Positions 42,201-49,962 of a stretch of DNA of 64,000 nt are shown here, in pieces. A program made the translations under genes and the position numbers. This DNA is from Thermoplasmatota archaeon. Lineage in GTDB: Archaea; Thermoplasmatota; Thermoplasmata; UBA10834. Every line of letters begins with the position of its first letter. Positions within the stretch are counted from its first letter, which is position 1. A model generated the notes under the pieces. That model searched no databases. It had not been told where the DNA came from and saw nothing but the letters and a program-made list of their open reading frames with translations. The stretch is from assembly GCA_018818785.1 (NCBI GenBank), contig JAHIRF010000005.1:248001-312000 (forward strand), in the 5' to 3' direction.

Positions 42201-43396
42201 TCAGGAGGCCGGACATGCATATCGAGGCCGGCGGCCCATCCAAGACTCTCGCATTCGAACTCCTCAGGATGCGCACATCGGAGGAGATAACCGACGGGAA
42301 CGTGACTCTGATCGGGAAGGACATCGACGAGATGGAGGAAGGCTCGTCGACCAACCTGGGGATATTCGTCAGCGTGTACGGCAAGAACATGCAGAAGGAT
42401 TTCGAATCCGTGCTGGAGCGCAGGATACACCAATTCGCCAACTTCGCGGAAGGGTTGTGGCACACGGGCCAGAGGAACCTCCTATGGGTCAGGATGAGCA
42501 AGACCTCGGTCAAGGCAGGGTTGAGGCTCAAGCACATCGGGGACATACTGGTCACGAAGCTCAAGCAGGAGTTCGGTGCCATCGTTTCGAAGATAGAGGT
42601 CACGATCGTCACAGACGAGGATGAGCTCAGGAAGCATCTCGACGAGGCGAAGATGGTCTATGCCGAGAGGGATGCCAGGATCGCCGACTTGGTGGACGAG
42701 AATGTCGACATATTCTACACCTGTACCTTGTGCCAGAGTTTCGCGCCCGGGCATGTATGCATCATCACGCCCGAGAGGCTGGGACTCTGTGGCGCCATCA
42801 ACTGGTTGGATGCGAAAGCGTCCTATCAGATAGCGCCGACCGGGCCGAACAGCCCGGTATCCAAGAAGGAGACCATAGACGAGGTCAAGGGCCAATGGAC
42901 GGGCGTGAACGAAGCGGTCAAGGAGAAGACCCAGGGCAAGCTGCAGCAGTTCAGCGCATACACCATGGTCGAGGACCCCATGACCTCATGCGGTTGTTTC
43001 GAATGCATAGTCGCGGTCTCGCCGGACCTCCAGGGGGTCGTGGTCGTGAACAGGGAACATGCTGGCATGACCCCGGTGGGCATGACCTTCTCGACGCTCG
43101 CAGGGTCCGTCGGAGGAGGGATACAGACGCCGGGGTTCATTGGCGTGGGCAGGAAATACCTCACCAGCAAGAAGTTCATCTCGGCAGACGGTGGTTTCAT
43201 CAGGATCGTCTGGATGCCCAAGAACCTCAAGGAGGCCATGAAGGACGAGCTGAAGAAACGGGCAGAGGAGATCGGGGTGCCCGACTTCCTGGATAAGATC
43301 GCGGACGAGAGCGTCGCGAGGACGCCTGACGAGCTGACTAGCTGGCTGGTCGAGGTGAACCATCCTGTCATGGGGATGTCACCGATGATCAAGTGA
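39257..43396 (+). CDS. Fused bacterial-type CO dehydrogenase / acetyl-CoA synthase (CooS/AcsA-AcsB)
   Basis: 1379 residues in one frame. Residues 1-650 are a bacterial-type CODH: B/D-cluster cysteines between C56 and C87 (LCCRICLEGPCRINP), C-cluster ligands in VHGHNP (about 278), GVCCTGNE (about 311), DYQCFMP (about 349), FAGCKSTK, ATGCNA and IGSCVDN. From about residue 665 it continues as a full AcsB, including the N-terminal CODH-binding domain that archaeal CdhC lacks (ATGYADLVLSHALRKHGPDK). A-cluster ligands C1156, C1159, C1168, C1178, C1245 and C1247 are all present. It reduces CO2 to CO and joins CO, methyl and CoA to acetyl-CoA, or the reverse. The fusion of the two subunits is unusual (see findings). 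Confidence 0.95.
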   Translation: MEKEIGSSNKGGASAKSSSKWSCDCWDESCRTMFTDVHDEGVCTVFDRVSDQGAQCRFGSLGLCCRICLEGPCRINPMGKEPTSGICGAKDYTIVARNLDRMIVGGTASHSCHGKEISHVLLEVSEGKITDYRVTDESKLEKVAARLGIDKQGKGMQAMAREVALAAMEDYSRYSAEPLTFLRTTVTKSRMGNWDFNAVLPSNINTTISDLMHRTAMGVDADPVPLLFGGVKCALADYAGAQISSDLSDILFGTPKIVLSEVNLNVLEKDAVNVAVHGHNPLLSDIMVDVAREMTDVAKSVGASRFNIVGVCCTGNEILMRKGVPIASNVLSQELVVLSGMLDAMVLDYQCFMPSLSSLTRCTHTRLISTEEVARLVGDTHIELTPGRARTSAKEILTIAAEAFKHRTGTRTLPAAKPQRVVAGFSLEQMRQLFATKNPEDPFQHLVDGIMHGSIRGIALFAGCKSTKAKDDRDVLTIAKELLKRDVLVMATGCNAIELAKAGFMDPDKVGELVGEGLQSFLSELAKAADVKGGLPCVWHIGSCVDNPRFSNLATEVANRLDVDIDRIPFVVAAPEAMHEKAVSIGTWAVTMGFPVHVGTINYIYGSTLVTEVLENTARDVFGGYFIFEKDPLEAAKRMYSAIEYRRWKLDLSDAEVERATHLDAKKGTVKKEELFKMAIEGSIIATGYADLVLSHALRKHGPDKLVEFPETGYQLPSIFAWLGKNCNRLGDLPQLLGEARRKIVEEPTYEAAVASGEATMIAAEIVEALKYIDNPAPYEGTPYCGFVPDRILRQLGIAFVDDTIPGAAVFVGRASDPKKLSAMIRDCQNKGMLIVASYDIIKQLKDENISMGLDRMLYPVGEFTQIIHGLNFAIRAALSFGGIQKGDREGLSNYLSKRPKVFVLQLGPLDFIKVAAEFAVLFNGSPTITDQDVEPIPDKYVVQKNLDEMISTAIEVRGCKIKLGAMDLPVPYGPAFEGETIRRPDMHIEAGGPSKTLAFELLRMRTSEEITDGNVTLIGKDIDEMEEGSSTNLGIFVSVYGKNMQKDFESVLERRIHQFANFAEGLWHTGQRNLLWVRMSKTSVKAGLRLKHIGDILVTKLKQEFGAIVSKIEVTIVTDEDELRKHLDEAKMVYAERDARIADLVDENVDIFYTCTLCQSFAPGHVCIITPERLGLCGAINWLDAKASYQIAPTGPNSPVSKKETIDEVKGQWTGVNEAVKEKTQGKLQQFSAYTMVEDPMTSCGCFECIVAVSPDLQGVVVVNREHAGMTPVGMTFSTLAGSVGGGIQTPGFIGVGRKYLTSKKFISADGGFIRIVWMPKNLKEAMKDELKKRAEEIGVPDFLDKIADESVARTPDELTSWLVEVNHPVMGMSPMIK

Positions 43397-43416
43397 TGTG
43401 TGTGGGGGATCGACAC

Positions 43417-44370
43417 ATGGGGTTTGAAGGAGCGAAAGAGAGTTTTTCGGGCCGGATCAAGGAGGTCGTCATAGGTGCTACAGACGAGCATGGCGGTAGC
43501 AGGAGCAGGCGGCTCACGGTGGGTGGATCGAACGGTCTTCCGTTCCATTCATTCGAGAGCGAGATGCCGCATAAGCCACTGATAGCCATGGACATTGTCG
43601 ATACGTTGCGCATGGTCTCCGACACGCAGCTGAAGTCCATGGGCGATGTCGTGAAGGACCCCGTGGAGTGGGCCAAGCGCTGTGAGAAGGAATGGGGCGC
43701 GGACATCTGTGTGCTGAAGCTGCAGTCGGCGAACCCCGAGGAGGAGAACCGTTCGGTCGAGGAGTGCGAGTCCCTCTTCAAGGAAGTCCTGAAGGCGGTG
43801 TCCCTTCCGCTCTTCGTATACGGGTGCGGGTTCGAGGAGAAGGATGCCAAGCTGATGGAGGCGATCTCGAACGCTGGCAAGGGCGAGCGCCTGTTCATCG
43901 GTCTGGCGGAGGAGAAGGCATACAAGTCCCTGACGGCTGCGGCCATGGCGAACGGCCATGGTCTGGTGGCCTTCTCGAACCTCGATATCAACCTCGCGAA
44001 ACAGATCAACATATTGCTGATGGATTTCGGCATGAAGCCCGAGAACATCCTCATGGACCCGCTCATGGCACCGCTCGGCATGGGTCTGGAATACTCATAC
44101 TCCGTCATCGAGCGCCTGCGAATAGGCGCCCTGATGGGTGACCCGGTCCTCCAGATGCCGATGATCTGCGATTGCTCATGTGCGTGGACCGTGCCAGAGG
44201 TGCTCGAGGAGGACGATGGCAAGGGGACGCAGGTGGAGCGAGGCGTCAATTGGGAGGTCATCACCGCCGAGGCCGCTCTGATGGCGGGAGCGGCCCTCGT
44301 CATAACCAGGCATCCAGAATCCGTCAAGCATATCAGGGCGACGATCGACGATCTCTACGGGGGTGTGTGA
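43417..44370 (+). CDS. acsD: Corrinoid iron-sulfur protein, small (delta) subunit
   Basis: 317 residues from the ATG with GGGGGAT seven bases before; earlier starts overlap the CODH/ACS stop. EMPHKPLIAMDIVDTLRMVS, KPENILMDPLMAPLGMGLEY and a TIM-barrel pattern identify AcsD/CdhD. With AcsC it carries the methyl group on cobalt to the A-cluster of acetyl-CoA synthase. It shows the short bacterial form without the long N-terminal part of archaeal CdhD. Immediately followed by acsC with no gap. Confidence 0.93.
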   Translation: MGFEGAKESFSGRIKEVVIGATDEHGGSRSRRLTVGGSNGLPFHSFESEMPHKPLIAMDIVDTLRMVSDTQLKSMGDVVKDPVEWAKRCEKEWGADICVLKLQSANPEEENRSVEECESLFKEVLKAVSLPLFVYGCGFEEKDAKLMEAISNAGKGERLFIGLAEEKAYKSLTAAAMANGHGLVAFSNLDINLAKQINILLMDFGMKPENILMDPLMAPLGMGLEYSYSVIERLRIGALMGDPVLQMPMICDCSCAWTVPEVLEEDDGKGTQVERGVNWEVITAEAALMAGAALVITRHPESVKHIRATIDDLYGGV

Positions 44371-45696
44371 ATGCCCACCGCGATGGAGATATACAAGCTT
44401 CTCCCGAAGAAGAACTGCGGAGAGTGCAAGTTCCCCACATGTCTGGCGTTCGCGATGCAGCTCGCGAACCAGAAGGTCGCCCTCGAAGCCTGTCCGTATG
44501 TCAGTCCCGAGGCGAAGGCCGCGCTCGAGGAGAGCGGCGCCCCGCCCATCAGGCTCATGACGTTCGGCACTGGTGACATGGCAGTCAAGGTCGGCGACGA
44601 GACCCAGCTGTTCAGGCACGACAAGACGTTCTACAACCCCACGGTGATAGGTCTCATAGCCGACGATTCCTCAGGGTCACAAGGGATCAAGGACGGGGTC
44701 GCACTTGTGAAGTCGCTGTCCTTCGAGAGAGTCGGACAGAACATACGTGTCAACTCGATCGCGATCAGGCATTCGACCGGGGACCCGAAAGAATTCCTGG
44801 AAGGTGTGAAGCACGCATCATCGGAGGGATTGCCGATGGTCCTGATGACCGAAGACCCGGGGCTGATGGGAGAGACGTCTGTCGCATGGCCCAAGAGGCC
44901 GTTGCTCTACAGGGCCACACCGGCCAACTTCGATGCGATGATCGAGGTGGCCAAGCGGTCTTCGTGCCCGCTCGTGATCGGGGGAGCAGCCACGCTTGAC
45001 GAGCTCTCGCAGCTGTCAGAGCGGGCGAAGAAGGCGGGAGTCACGGACCTCGTCCTCGAACCGGTTCAGGGCACGTGCGCCCAGCTCCTCGAGAGCATGA
45101 CAGTCGTGCGAAGGGCCGCTGTCAAGAAACATTTCCGCCCCTTGGGATATCCGACAATATCTGTGCTGGGGTCGTCTGATCTGGACAAGGGCAGGGCGAC
45201 GATCGGCGTGGCGAAGTACTCGTCCATCGTGCTCATGGACGAGCTGTCCAGAGGGTTCGTCTTCCCCCTCATGGTCCTCAGGCAGAACATCTTCACCGAC
45301 CCGCAGGTCCCCATCCAGGTGAAGCCCGGATTGTACAAGGTGGGAGAGCCGAACGAGAAGTCTCCCGTCATGTTCACGACCAACTTCTCCTTGACATACT
45401 TCACCGTGCGCGCAGACATCGAGAAGAGCAAGATGCCCGCCTGGCTTCTGGTGATAGACACCGAGGGTCAGTCCGTCATGACCGCGTTCGCGGCAGGGAA
45501 GCTCACGCCGGAGTCGGTCACGGAGGCGATAGAGAAGGAGAAGGTCAAGGATGTCAGCAAGAGGAACGAGATCGTGATCCCCGGGATGGTGAGCAGGATG
45601 AGCGGCAAGCTCAACGAGCTCTCGGGGATGAAGGTGATTGTCGGCTCGCGGGAGTCCTCAGGCATACCCAAGATGATCAAGTCATTCAGCGGATAG
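44371..45696 (+). CDS. acsC: Corrinoid iron-sulfur protein, large (gamma) subunit
   Basis: 441 residues. The N-terminal [4Fe-4S] domain has C16, C19, C24 and C41 (KKNCGECKFPTCLAFAMQ). A TIM barrel (TVIGLIADDSSGSQGI, PLVIGGAATLDELSQL) follows and then the C-terminal corrinoid-binding domain (WLLVIDTEGQSVMTAFAAGK, VIPGMVSRMSGKLNELSG). The iron-sulfur cluster re-reduces Co(II) to Co(I). Starts directly at the acsD stop, so it is translationally coupled. Length is normal. Confidence 0.95.
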   Translation: MPTAMEIYKLLPKKNCGECKFPTCLAFAMQLANQKVALEACPYVSPEAKAALEESGAPPIRLMTFGTGDMAVKVGDETQLFRHDKTFYNPTVIGLIADDSSGSQGIKDGVALVKSLSFERVGQNIRVNSIAIRHSTGDPKEFLEGVKHASSEGLPMVLMTEDPGLMGETSVAWPKRPLLYRATPANFDAMIEVAKRSSCPLVIGGAATLDELSQLSERAKKAGVTDLVLEPVQGTCAQLLESMTVVRRAAVKKHFRPLGYPTISVLGSSDLDKGRATIGVAKYSSIVLMDELSRGFVFPLMVLRQNIFTDPQVPIQVKPGLYKVGEPNEKSPVMFTTNFSLTYFTVRADIEKSKMPAWLLVIDTEGQSVMTAFAAGKLTPESVTEAIEKEKVKDVSKRNEIVIPGMVSRMSGKLNELSGMKVIVGSRESSGIPKMIKSFSG

Positions 45697-45698
45697 GC

Positions 45699-46451
45699 TC
45701 AGCGTCCCACCCGTTCAGATTCGACGGCCCTGCCGACATCGGAGAACGCGGGGTCGCTCGCTGGCATGTCCATGAGCGATTCAGTGTCCTTCGCGTGAGC
45801 GCACAGCCATGCCGACCCCCTCACGCTGTACACAGCATCGAACCTGTCACTCGAATATGACGACAGATCTTGTCCCTGGCCCAGCTGATCGACCACCAGG
45901 ACCGTCCTGGAGATGTTCAGGGCCATCTCCTCTGCGAGGTCCGCGATCCTGTTCGCGGCCGACAGCGACGATCTTGTCGTGTCGCAGAGGACGAACAGCA
46001 CCTCTGTGGACCGTGTGGTTCTCCTGCTGAGGTGTTCCATCCCTGCCTCGTTGTCTATCACGACATGATCGTATCTCTCCGAGATCGAATCGATGAGGTT
46101 GCGTAGCATGTTGTTTATGAAACAGTAACATCCGGGTCCTTCGGGTCTGCCCATCGTGAGCAGGTCGAAACCGTCTCCCTCCCTGAGCGCCAGCCTGACC
46201 TGGTAGTCTATGTATTCCTGTTTCGACATGCTGGGTGGCGGCTCCTCGCCGTAGGATGCCAGCTCCTCTCTTATGTCTCCTAGGGTCCTTCCAGGTCCTT
46301 GTCCGAGCTTCGCGCCGAGGTTGTGATTCGAGTCGGCATCCACCGCGAGCACGACCTTCCCTGTCTTCCTGTTTAGATGCCTTATCGCCATCGCGCAGAA
46401 CGTGGTCTTGCCAACTCCTCCCTTCCCGGCCACGGCTATCGTGTAGGTCAT
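45699..46451 (-). CDS. CooC-like nickel ATPase (second copy, AcsF-type)
   Basis: 250 residues. Walker A VAGKGGVGKTTF, DADSNHNLGAKLGQ, and a CxC motif in EGPGCYCFINNMLRNL. The sequence differs from the CooC at 38094 and carries a SRRTTRSTEVLFVLCDTTR segment. It is likely the ATPase that loads nickel into the acetyl-CoA synthase A-cluster (AcsF-type), but it could serve CODH. The ATG shares ATGA with the RACo stop. A longer frame upstream lies within RACo. Convergent with acsC, two bases apart. Confidence 0.88.
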   Translation of the reverse strand: MTYTIAVAGKGGVGKTTFCAMAIRHLNRKTGKVVLAVDADSNHNLGAKLGQGPGRTLGDIREELASYGEEPPPSMSKQEYIDYQVRLALREGDGFDLLTMGRPEGPGCYCFINNMLRNLIDSISERYDHVVIDNEAGMEHLSRRTTRSTEVLFVLCDTTRSSLSAANRIADLAEEMALNISRTVLVVDQLGQGQDLSSYSSDRFDAVYSVRGSAWLCAHAKDTESLMDMPASDPAFSDVGRAVESERVGR

Positions 46452-48358
46452 GCGACATCCCGCCAGTCGTTGGCATGGTTCGCACTGGGGAATCTTCCAA
46501 GATCCGTATGGGGGATGAACAGAGATGCGGAGAACTCCTCGTAGAATTCGTTGTCCACACTGAGTTCGAGATATGTCATCTTGTTCAGTATCTTCGATGT
46601 CTCCCGTCTCGCATCCTTCGATACCAGCGCCAGCTTCGCCCCTCCCAGAGCTCCGTTGCCTATGAACCTGTACTTCTTCCTGGGAACATCCGGGAACATC
46701 CCCAGAGTCACGGCCCTGGTCATGTCCAGATGGAAGCCGAACCCTCCAGCGATGACTATGCTCGACAGGCTCCCCAGATCCTTCCCGGTCTTCCGCAACA
46801 ATACGGAGCACGCGCCGTAGATGGCCGCCTTCGTCCTCAGGATGTTCTGCAGGTCCGCATCCGTTATCACGAGGTCCGAGGTGGCTCCTTCATGGAGACG
46901 CTCCTTCCTCTCTATGACATATTCCAGGCCTTCTTCACCGGTTCTCACCCTGTCACTGTCCCTTTCCTGTATCCTGGCCTTGCGGTCTATCACGCCTCTC
47001 GCATACATCTCCGCCATCAGGTCGACCAGGCCTGACCCGCAGACACCGATCGGGGCCCGGTCTCCTATCACATGATATTTCGCAGCGAGATCATCGTCTA
47101 TCCTGAGCCTGTCTATCGCGCCGTCCATCGCCCTCACGCCGCAGGTGACCTCTCCCCCTTCGAACGCTGGTCCGGCCGAGCAAGAGCATGAGACCATCCA
47201 ATCCCTGCATCCGAGGACCACCTCTCCGTTGGTGCCCACATCGATCAGGAGATGAGTCCTCTTCGATCTGTGCATCTCACTGGCCAACACATCCGCGATG
47301 ACGTCCCCTCCTACATACCCTGCTCTGGAGGGGAAGGTGAAGACCGAACCCGCTCCGTTCATCATCAATCCGAGGTCTTTGGCCTTCATCGGGGGAATGT
47401 GGTGAGTCACCGGGACGTACGGCTCCAGTCGGACATTGTCCGTCGATAGTCCGAGGAAGAACTGCGTCATCACGGTATTGCCCGCAATCGATGCAGCCAC
47501 GATGTCCTGTCGTGAGAGGCGCTCGCCGTCCATCTCATTCCGTTCCTCCATGACTCTGCTTATGCACGAGTTCACCGTCTCTCTCGCCAATGACGTGAGT
47601 TCATCCAGTCCGTTTTCCTCACCGAACATCATTCTGGCAATCACATCATCGCCATGTGTCATCTGTCTGTTGAAGTCTGAAGCCGTCCCCAGAACCTCTC
47701 CTGTGTCGAGGTCGATGAGGTCGACGACGACCGTGGTCGTCCCTATGTCGACCGCGATCCCGACCGCACTCCCCCTTGTGTCCCCTGGCTCCACTCTGAT
47801 TATCTCCACGGGCCCCGCCAGATCGGACCGGGTCGCAGTGACCTTCCATCTCCCGTCCCTCAACGCGGACGGCAGGTCTCTGAGACCTTCGAGCGAGATC
47901 TCGGGCCGTGCATCGTCCATCGCACGCATCATCCTCTCTCGGTCCGCCAGGTTATCGGAGAGCGTCGCAGGATTCATCTCCAGGAAGCGTTTGGTCACCC
48001 AGGGGGTCGTCCGCTCAGGCATCTTCTGTACCGATTTCGTCACTATCTGGTGCTTTCCGAGCCTGTACCTCGGCAGCACATGGACGATCAGATCCCCTTC
48101 TATTCTGGAAGTGCATGCGAGTGCGATGCCTTCTCGAACCTCTTCTTCTGTCAGATGTTCGGACCCTTCGGTGATGGTCTTTCCGTCTATCTTCACCTTG
48201 CAGCGTCCGCACTTGCCGCTCCCACCGCATACCGCATCGATCGGTATGCATGCCAGTCTGCCTGCCTCCAGCACTGTCGTTCCCCTATCGACGGTAACCT
48301 GCTTTCCATCCGGTCGGAACACCACCCTCAGATTGTTCCGCCCTTCGTCAGCTGTCAT
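46448..48358 (-). CDS. Reductive activator of corrinoid iron-sulfur protein (RACo)
   Basis: 636 residues. N-terminal [2Fe-2S] ferredoxin with C44, C50, C53 and C82 (DAVCGGSGKCGRCKV). A linker, then an ASKHA ATP-binding domain of the DUF4445 type (VGIAVDIGTTTVVVDLIDLD, HLLIDVGTNGEVVLG, IVIAGGFGFHLDMTRAVTLG). It uses ATP to drive reduction of inactive Co(II) corrinoid protein. It is coupled to the CooC-like gene and divergent from acsE. Length and domains match bacterial RACo (AcsV). Confidence 0.93.
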   Translation of the reverse strand: MTADEGRNNLRVVFRPDGKQVTVDRGTTVLEAGRLACIPIDAVCGGSGKCGRCKVKIDGKTITEGSEHLTEEEVREGIALACTSRIEGDLIVHVLPRYRLGKHQIVTKSVQKMPERTTPWVTKRFLEMNPATLSDNLADRERMMRAMDDARPEISLEGLRDLPSALRDGRWKVTATRSDLAGPVEIIRVEPGDTRGSAVGIAVDIGTTTVVVDLIDLDTGEVLGTASDFNRQMTHGDDVIARMMFGEENGLDELTSLARETVNSCISRVMEERNEMDGERLSRQDIVAASIAGNTVMTQFFLGLSTDNVRLEPYVPVTHHIPPMKAKDLGLMMNGAGSVFTFPSRAGYVGGDVIADVLASEMHRSKRTHLLIDVGTNGEVVLGCRDWMVSCSCSAGPAFEGGEVTCGVRAMDGAIDRLRIDDDLAAKYHVIGDRAPIGVCGSGLVDLMAEMYARGVIDRKARIQERDSDRVRTGEEGLEYVIERKERLHEGATSDLVITDADLQNILRTKAAIYGACSVLLRKTGKDLGSLSSIVIAGGFGFHLDMTRAVTLGMFPDVPRKKYRFIGNGALGGAKLALVSKDARRETSKILNKMTYLELSVDNEFYEEFSASLFIPHTDLGRFPSANHANDWRDVA

Positions 48359-48499
48359 GCTGGACCGGCCGGCACAGTAACCACTTGCGCCTCTAATAAC
48401 TATTATGCACGGTATGCGGAAGCCTACGATGTGCCGTATGATGCGAACATTTCATAAGTCCTGAATGAGTACGTTTCCTCCGGAGAAAGGGGGTTCGGC

Positions 48500-49276
48500 T
48501 TGATAGTCGTGGGTGAGAGGATCAACGGACAATTTCCTCTGGTTTCGAAAGCGATAGATGCCAGGGACGAGAAGACGATTCAGGGCATGGCGTTGGAACA
48601 GATATCTGCAGGAGCGGACGTCCTCGACGTGAACACTGGTCCGGGGAGGGATGACGGTCCTGAAGCCATGGCCTGGCTCGTCAAGACCATCCAGGACGCG
48701 GTCGATATACGGCTTGCGATCGATTCTCCGGGGTTGAAGGTTCAGCAGGCAGGCTTGACGGCGTGCAAGCGCACGCCTCTGATCAACTCCACGACTGCCG
48801 AGGAGAAGCGCATGGAGAAGTTCTTCCCATTGGCTCTCGAACACAATGCAGAGATCGTCTGCCTGACGATAAACGAGAAAGGCATTCCCAATTCTGTGGA
48901 TGGACGGACGGAGACTGCGATGCTCCTGCTCACAAATGCCATGGACAAAGGGATCCCACCAGAGAACCTGTATCTGGACCCGGTCGTGCTGCCGATCACA
49001 GCCGCTCAGGATCAGTGCCCCGTCGTCTGCGACGCCATCACTGCGTTCAGGGCACTCAACACTCCTCCTCCAAAGACAATAGTCGGGCTGAGCAATGTAT
49101 CAAGCGGCGCGGAGGAGCGCAACCTGCTGAACAGGACATATCTCGGCATGCTCCTCGGTCGCGGTCTGGACGCTGCGATCGTTGACCCGCTCGACCTCGA
49201 GTTGGTCAAGGAGCTCAAGGCCGCCGAGGTCCTGTTGAACCACAAGCTGTACGCCCATTCGTTCCTGAGGGCATGA
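48500..49276 (+). CDS. acsE: Methyltetrahydrofolate:corrinoid protein methyltransferase
   Basis: 258 residues, normal for AcsE/MeTr. IVVGERINGQFPLVSKAI, GADVLDVNTGPGRDDGPEAM, RLAIDSPGLKVQQAGL and IVGLSNVSSGAEERNLLNRT are pterin-binding TIM barrel motifs. It moves the methyl group from methyl-tetrahydrofolate (or methyl-tetrahydromethanopterin, to be shown) to the Co(I) of AcsCD. Archaeal CODH/ACS complexes usually lack this enzyme. TTG start with AAGGGGG upstream. Divergent from RACo; the following gene overlaps by ATGA. Confidence 0.93.
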   Translation: MIVVGERINGQFPLVSKAIDARDEKTIQGMALEQISAGADVLDVNTGPGRDDGPEAMAWLVKTIQDAVDIRLAIDSPGLKVQQAGLTACKRTPLINSTTAEEKRMEKFFPLALEHNAEIVCLTINEKGIPNSVDGRTETAMLLLTNAMDKGIPPENLYLDPVVLPITAAQDQCPVVCDAITAFRALNTPPPKTIVGLSNVSSGAEERNLLNRTYLGMLLGRGLDAAIVDPLDLELVKELKAAEVLLNHKLYAHSFLRA

Positions 49277-49929
49277 GGTGGACCGTGATGATCGGGGGCA
49301 GGGACAGCCATGACGATGCTCTTCGGGTCGGATGGGACAGTCTGAAAGAGTGCGGCATCAGCGAGTTCTCCCCTGCTGGAGCGACGGTGGACACAGACGC
49401 TTCTCAGCTGAGACTGAAGGTGATGGATCGCATCTGCACGATCGACCTCAGCTCGGAGAGGATGAGCTACGAAGATGGTGAACGGGAAGAGGTCAGCGCC
49501 TACCTCCGGATACTGATCCTTCATTATCTAGTGGGTGCGAGGGACAAGTCTCCATCGGGTGCCATGGTCTCATTCAGGGAGTTCGAGGGCGGTGCGCTCT
49601 ACTACTCCGCATTCAAGAAGAGGACGATCGATGTTCTGACTGGCACATTCGGTGATGACGCCGATAGCCTTCGGAGAGCTGGCGAAAGGTTGGGGGCGAC
49701 CACACTCATGAGTGGGTCCGTATCGTTCCGTGTGATGTTCTTCCCAAAGCTCCCGGTCGACGTGTTGTTTTGGCTGGGTGACGAGGAGGTACCATCATCC
49801 GCGAACATACTCTTCGACGAGACCGCGGGGAAGATGATCGCGACCGAAGACCTGTCCGCACTCGCAGGCGTCCTATGTATCCGATTGATCAAATCGTCGT
49901 CCAAGGCCGAGCCTGTCGGATCGAAATAG
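49273..49929 (+). CDS. DUF3786 protein, CODH/ACS-linked
   Basis: 218 residues. AYLRILILHYLVGARDKSPS, VSFREFEGGALYYSAFKKRT, FFPKLPVDVLFWLGDEEVPS and ANILFDET match DUF3786, a family of unknown reaction that often lies near corrinoid or acetyl-CoA pathway genes in anaerobes. The start shares ATGA with the acsE stop, so it is made together with AcsE. A role in corrinoid protein handling or methyl transfer is inferred. Confidence 0.82.
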   Translation: MRWTVMIGGRDSHDDALRVGWDSLKECGISEFSPAGATVDTDASQLRLKVMDRICTIDLSSERMSYEDGEREEVSAYLRILILHYLVGARDKSPSGAMVSFREFEGGALYYSAFKKRTIDVLTGTFGDDADSLRRAGERLGATTLMSGSVSFRVMFFPKLPVDVLFWLGDEEVPSSANILFDETAGKMIATEDLSALAGVLCIRLIKSSSKAEPVGSK

Positions 49930-49962
49930 ATGAGCAGAAGCCCTGGGATGACCAGATGACAC

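Noticed and set aside
46452-46811. Upstream extension of the second CooC-like gene
   Set aside because: Lies inside RACo in another frame; the real protein starts at MTYTIAVAGKGG.
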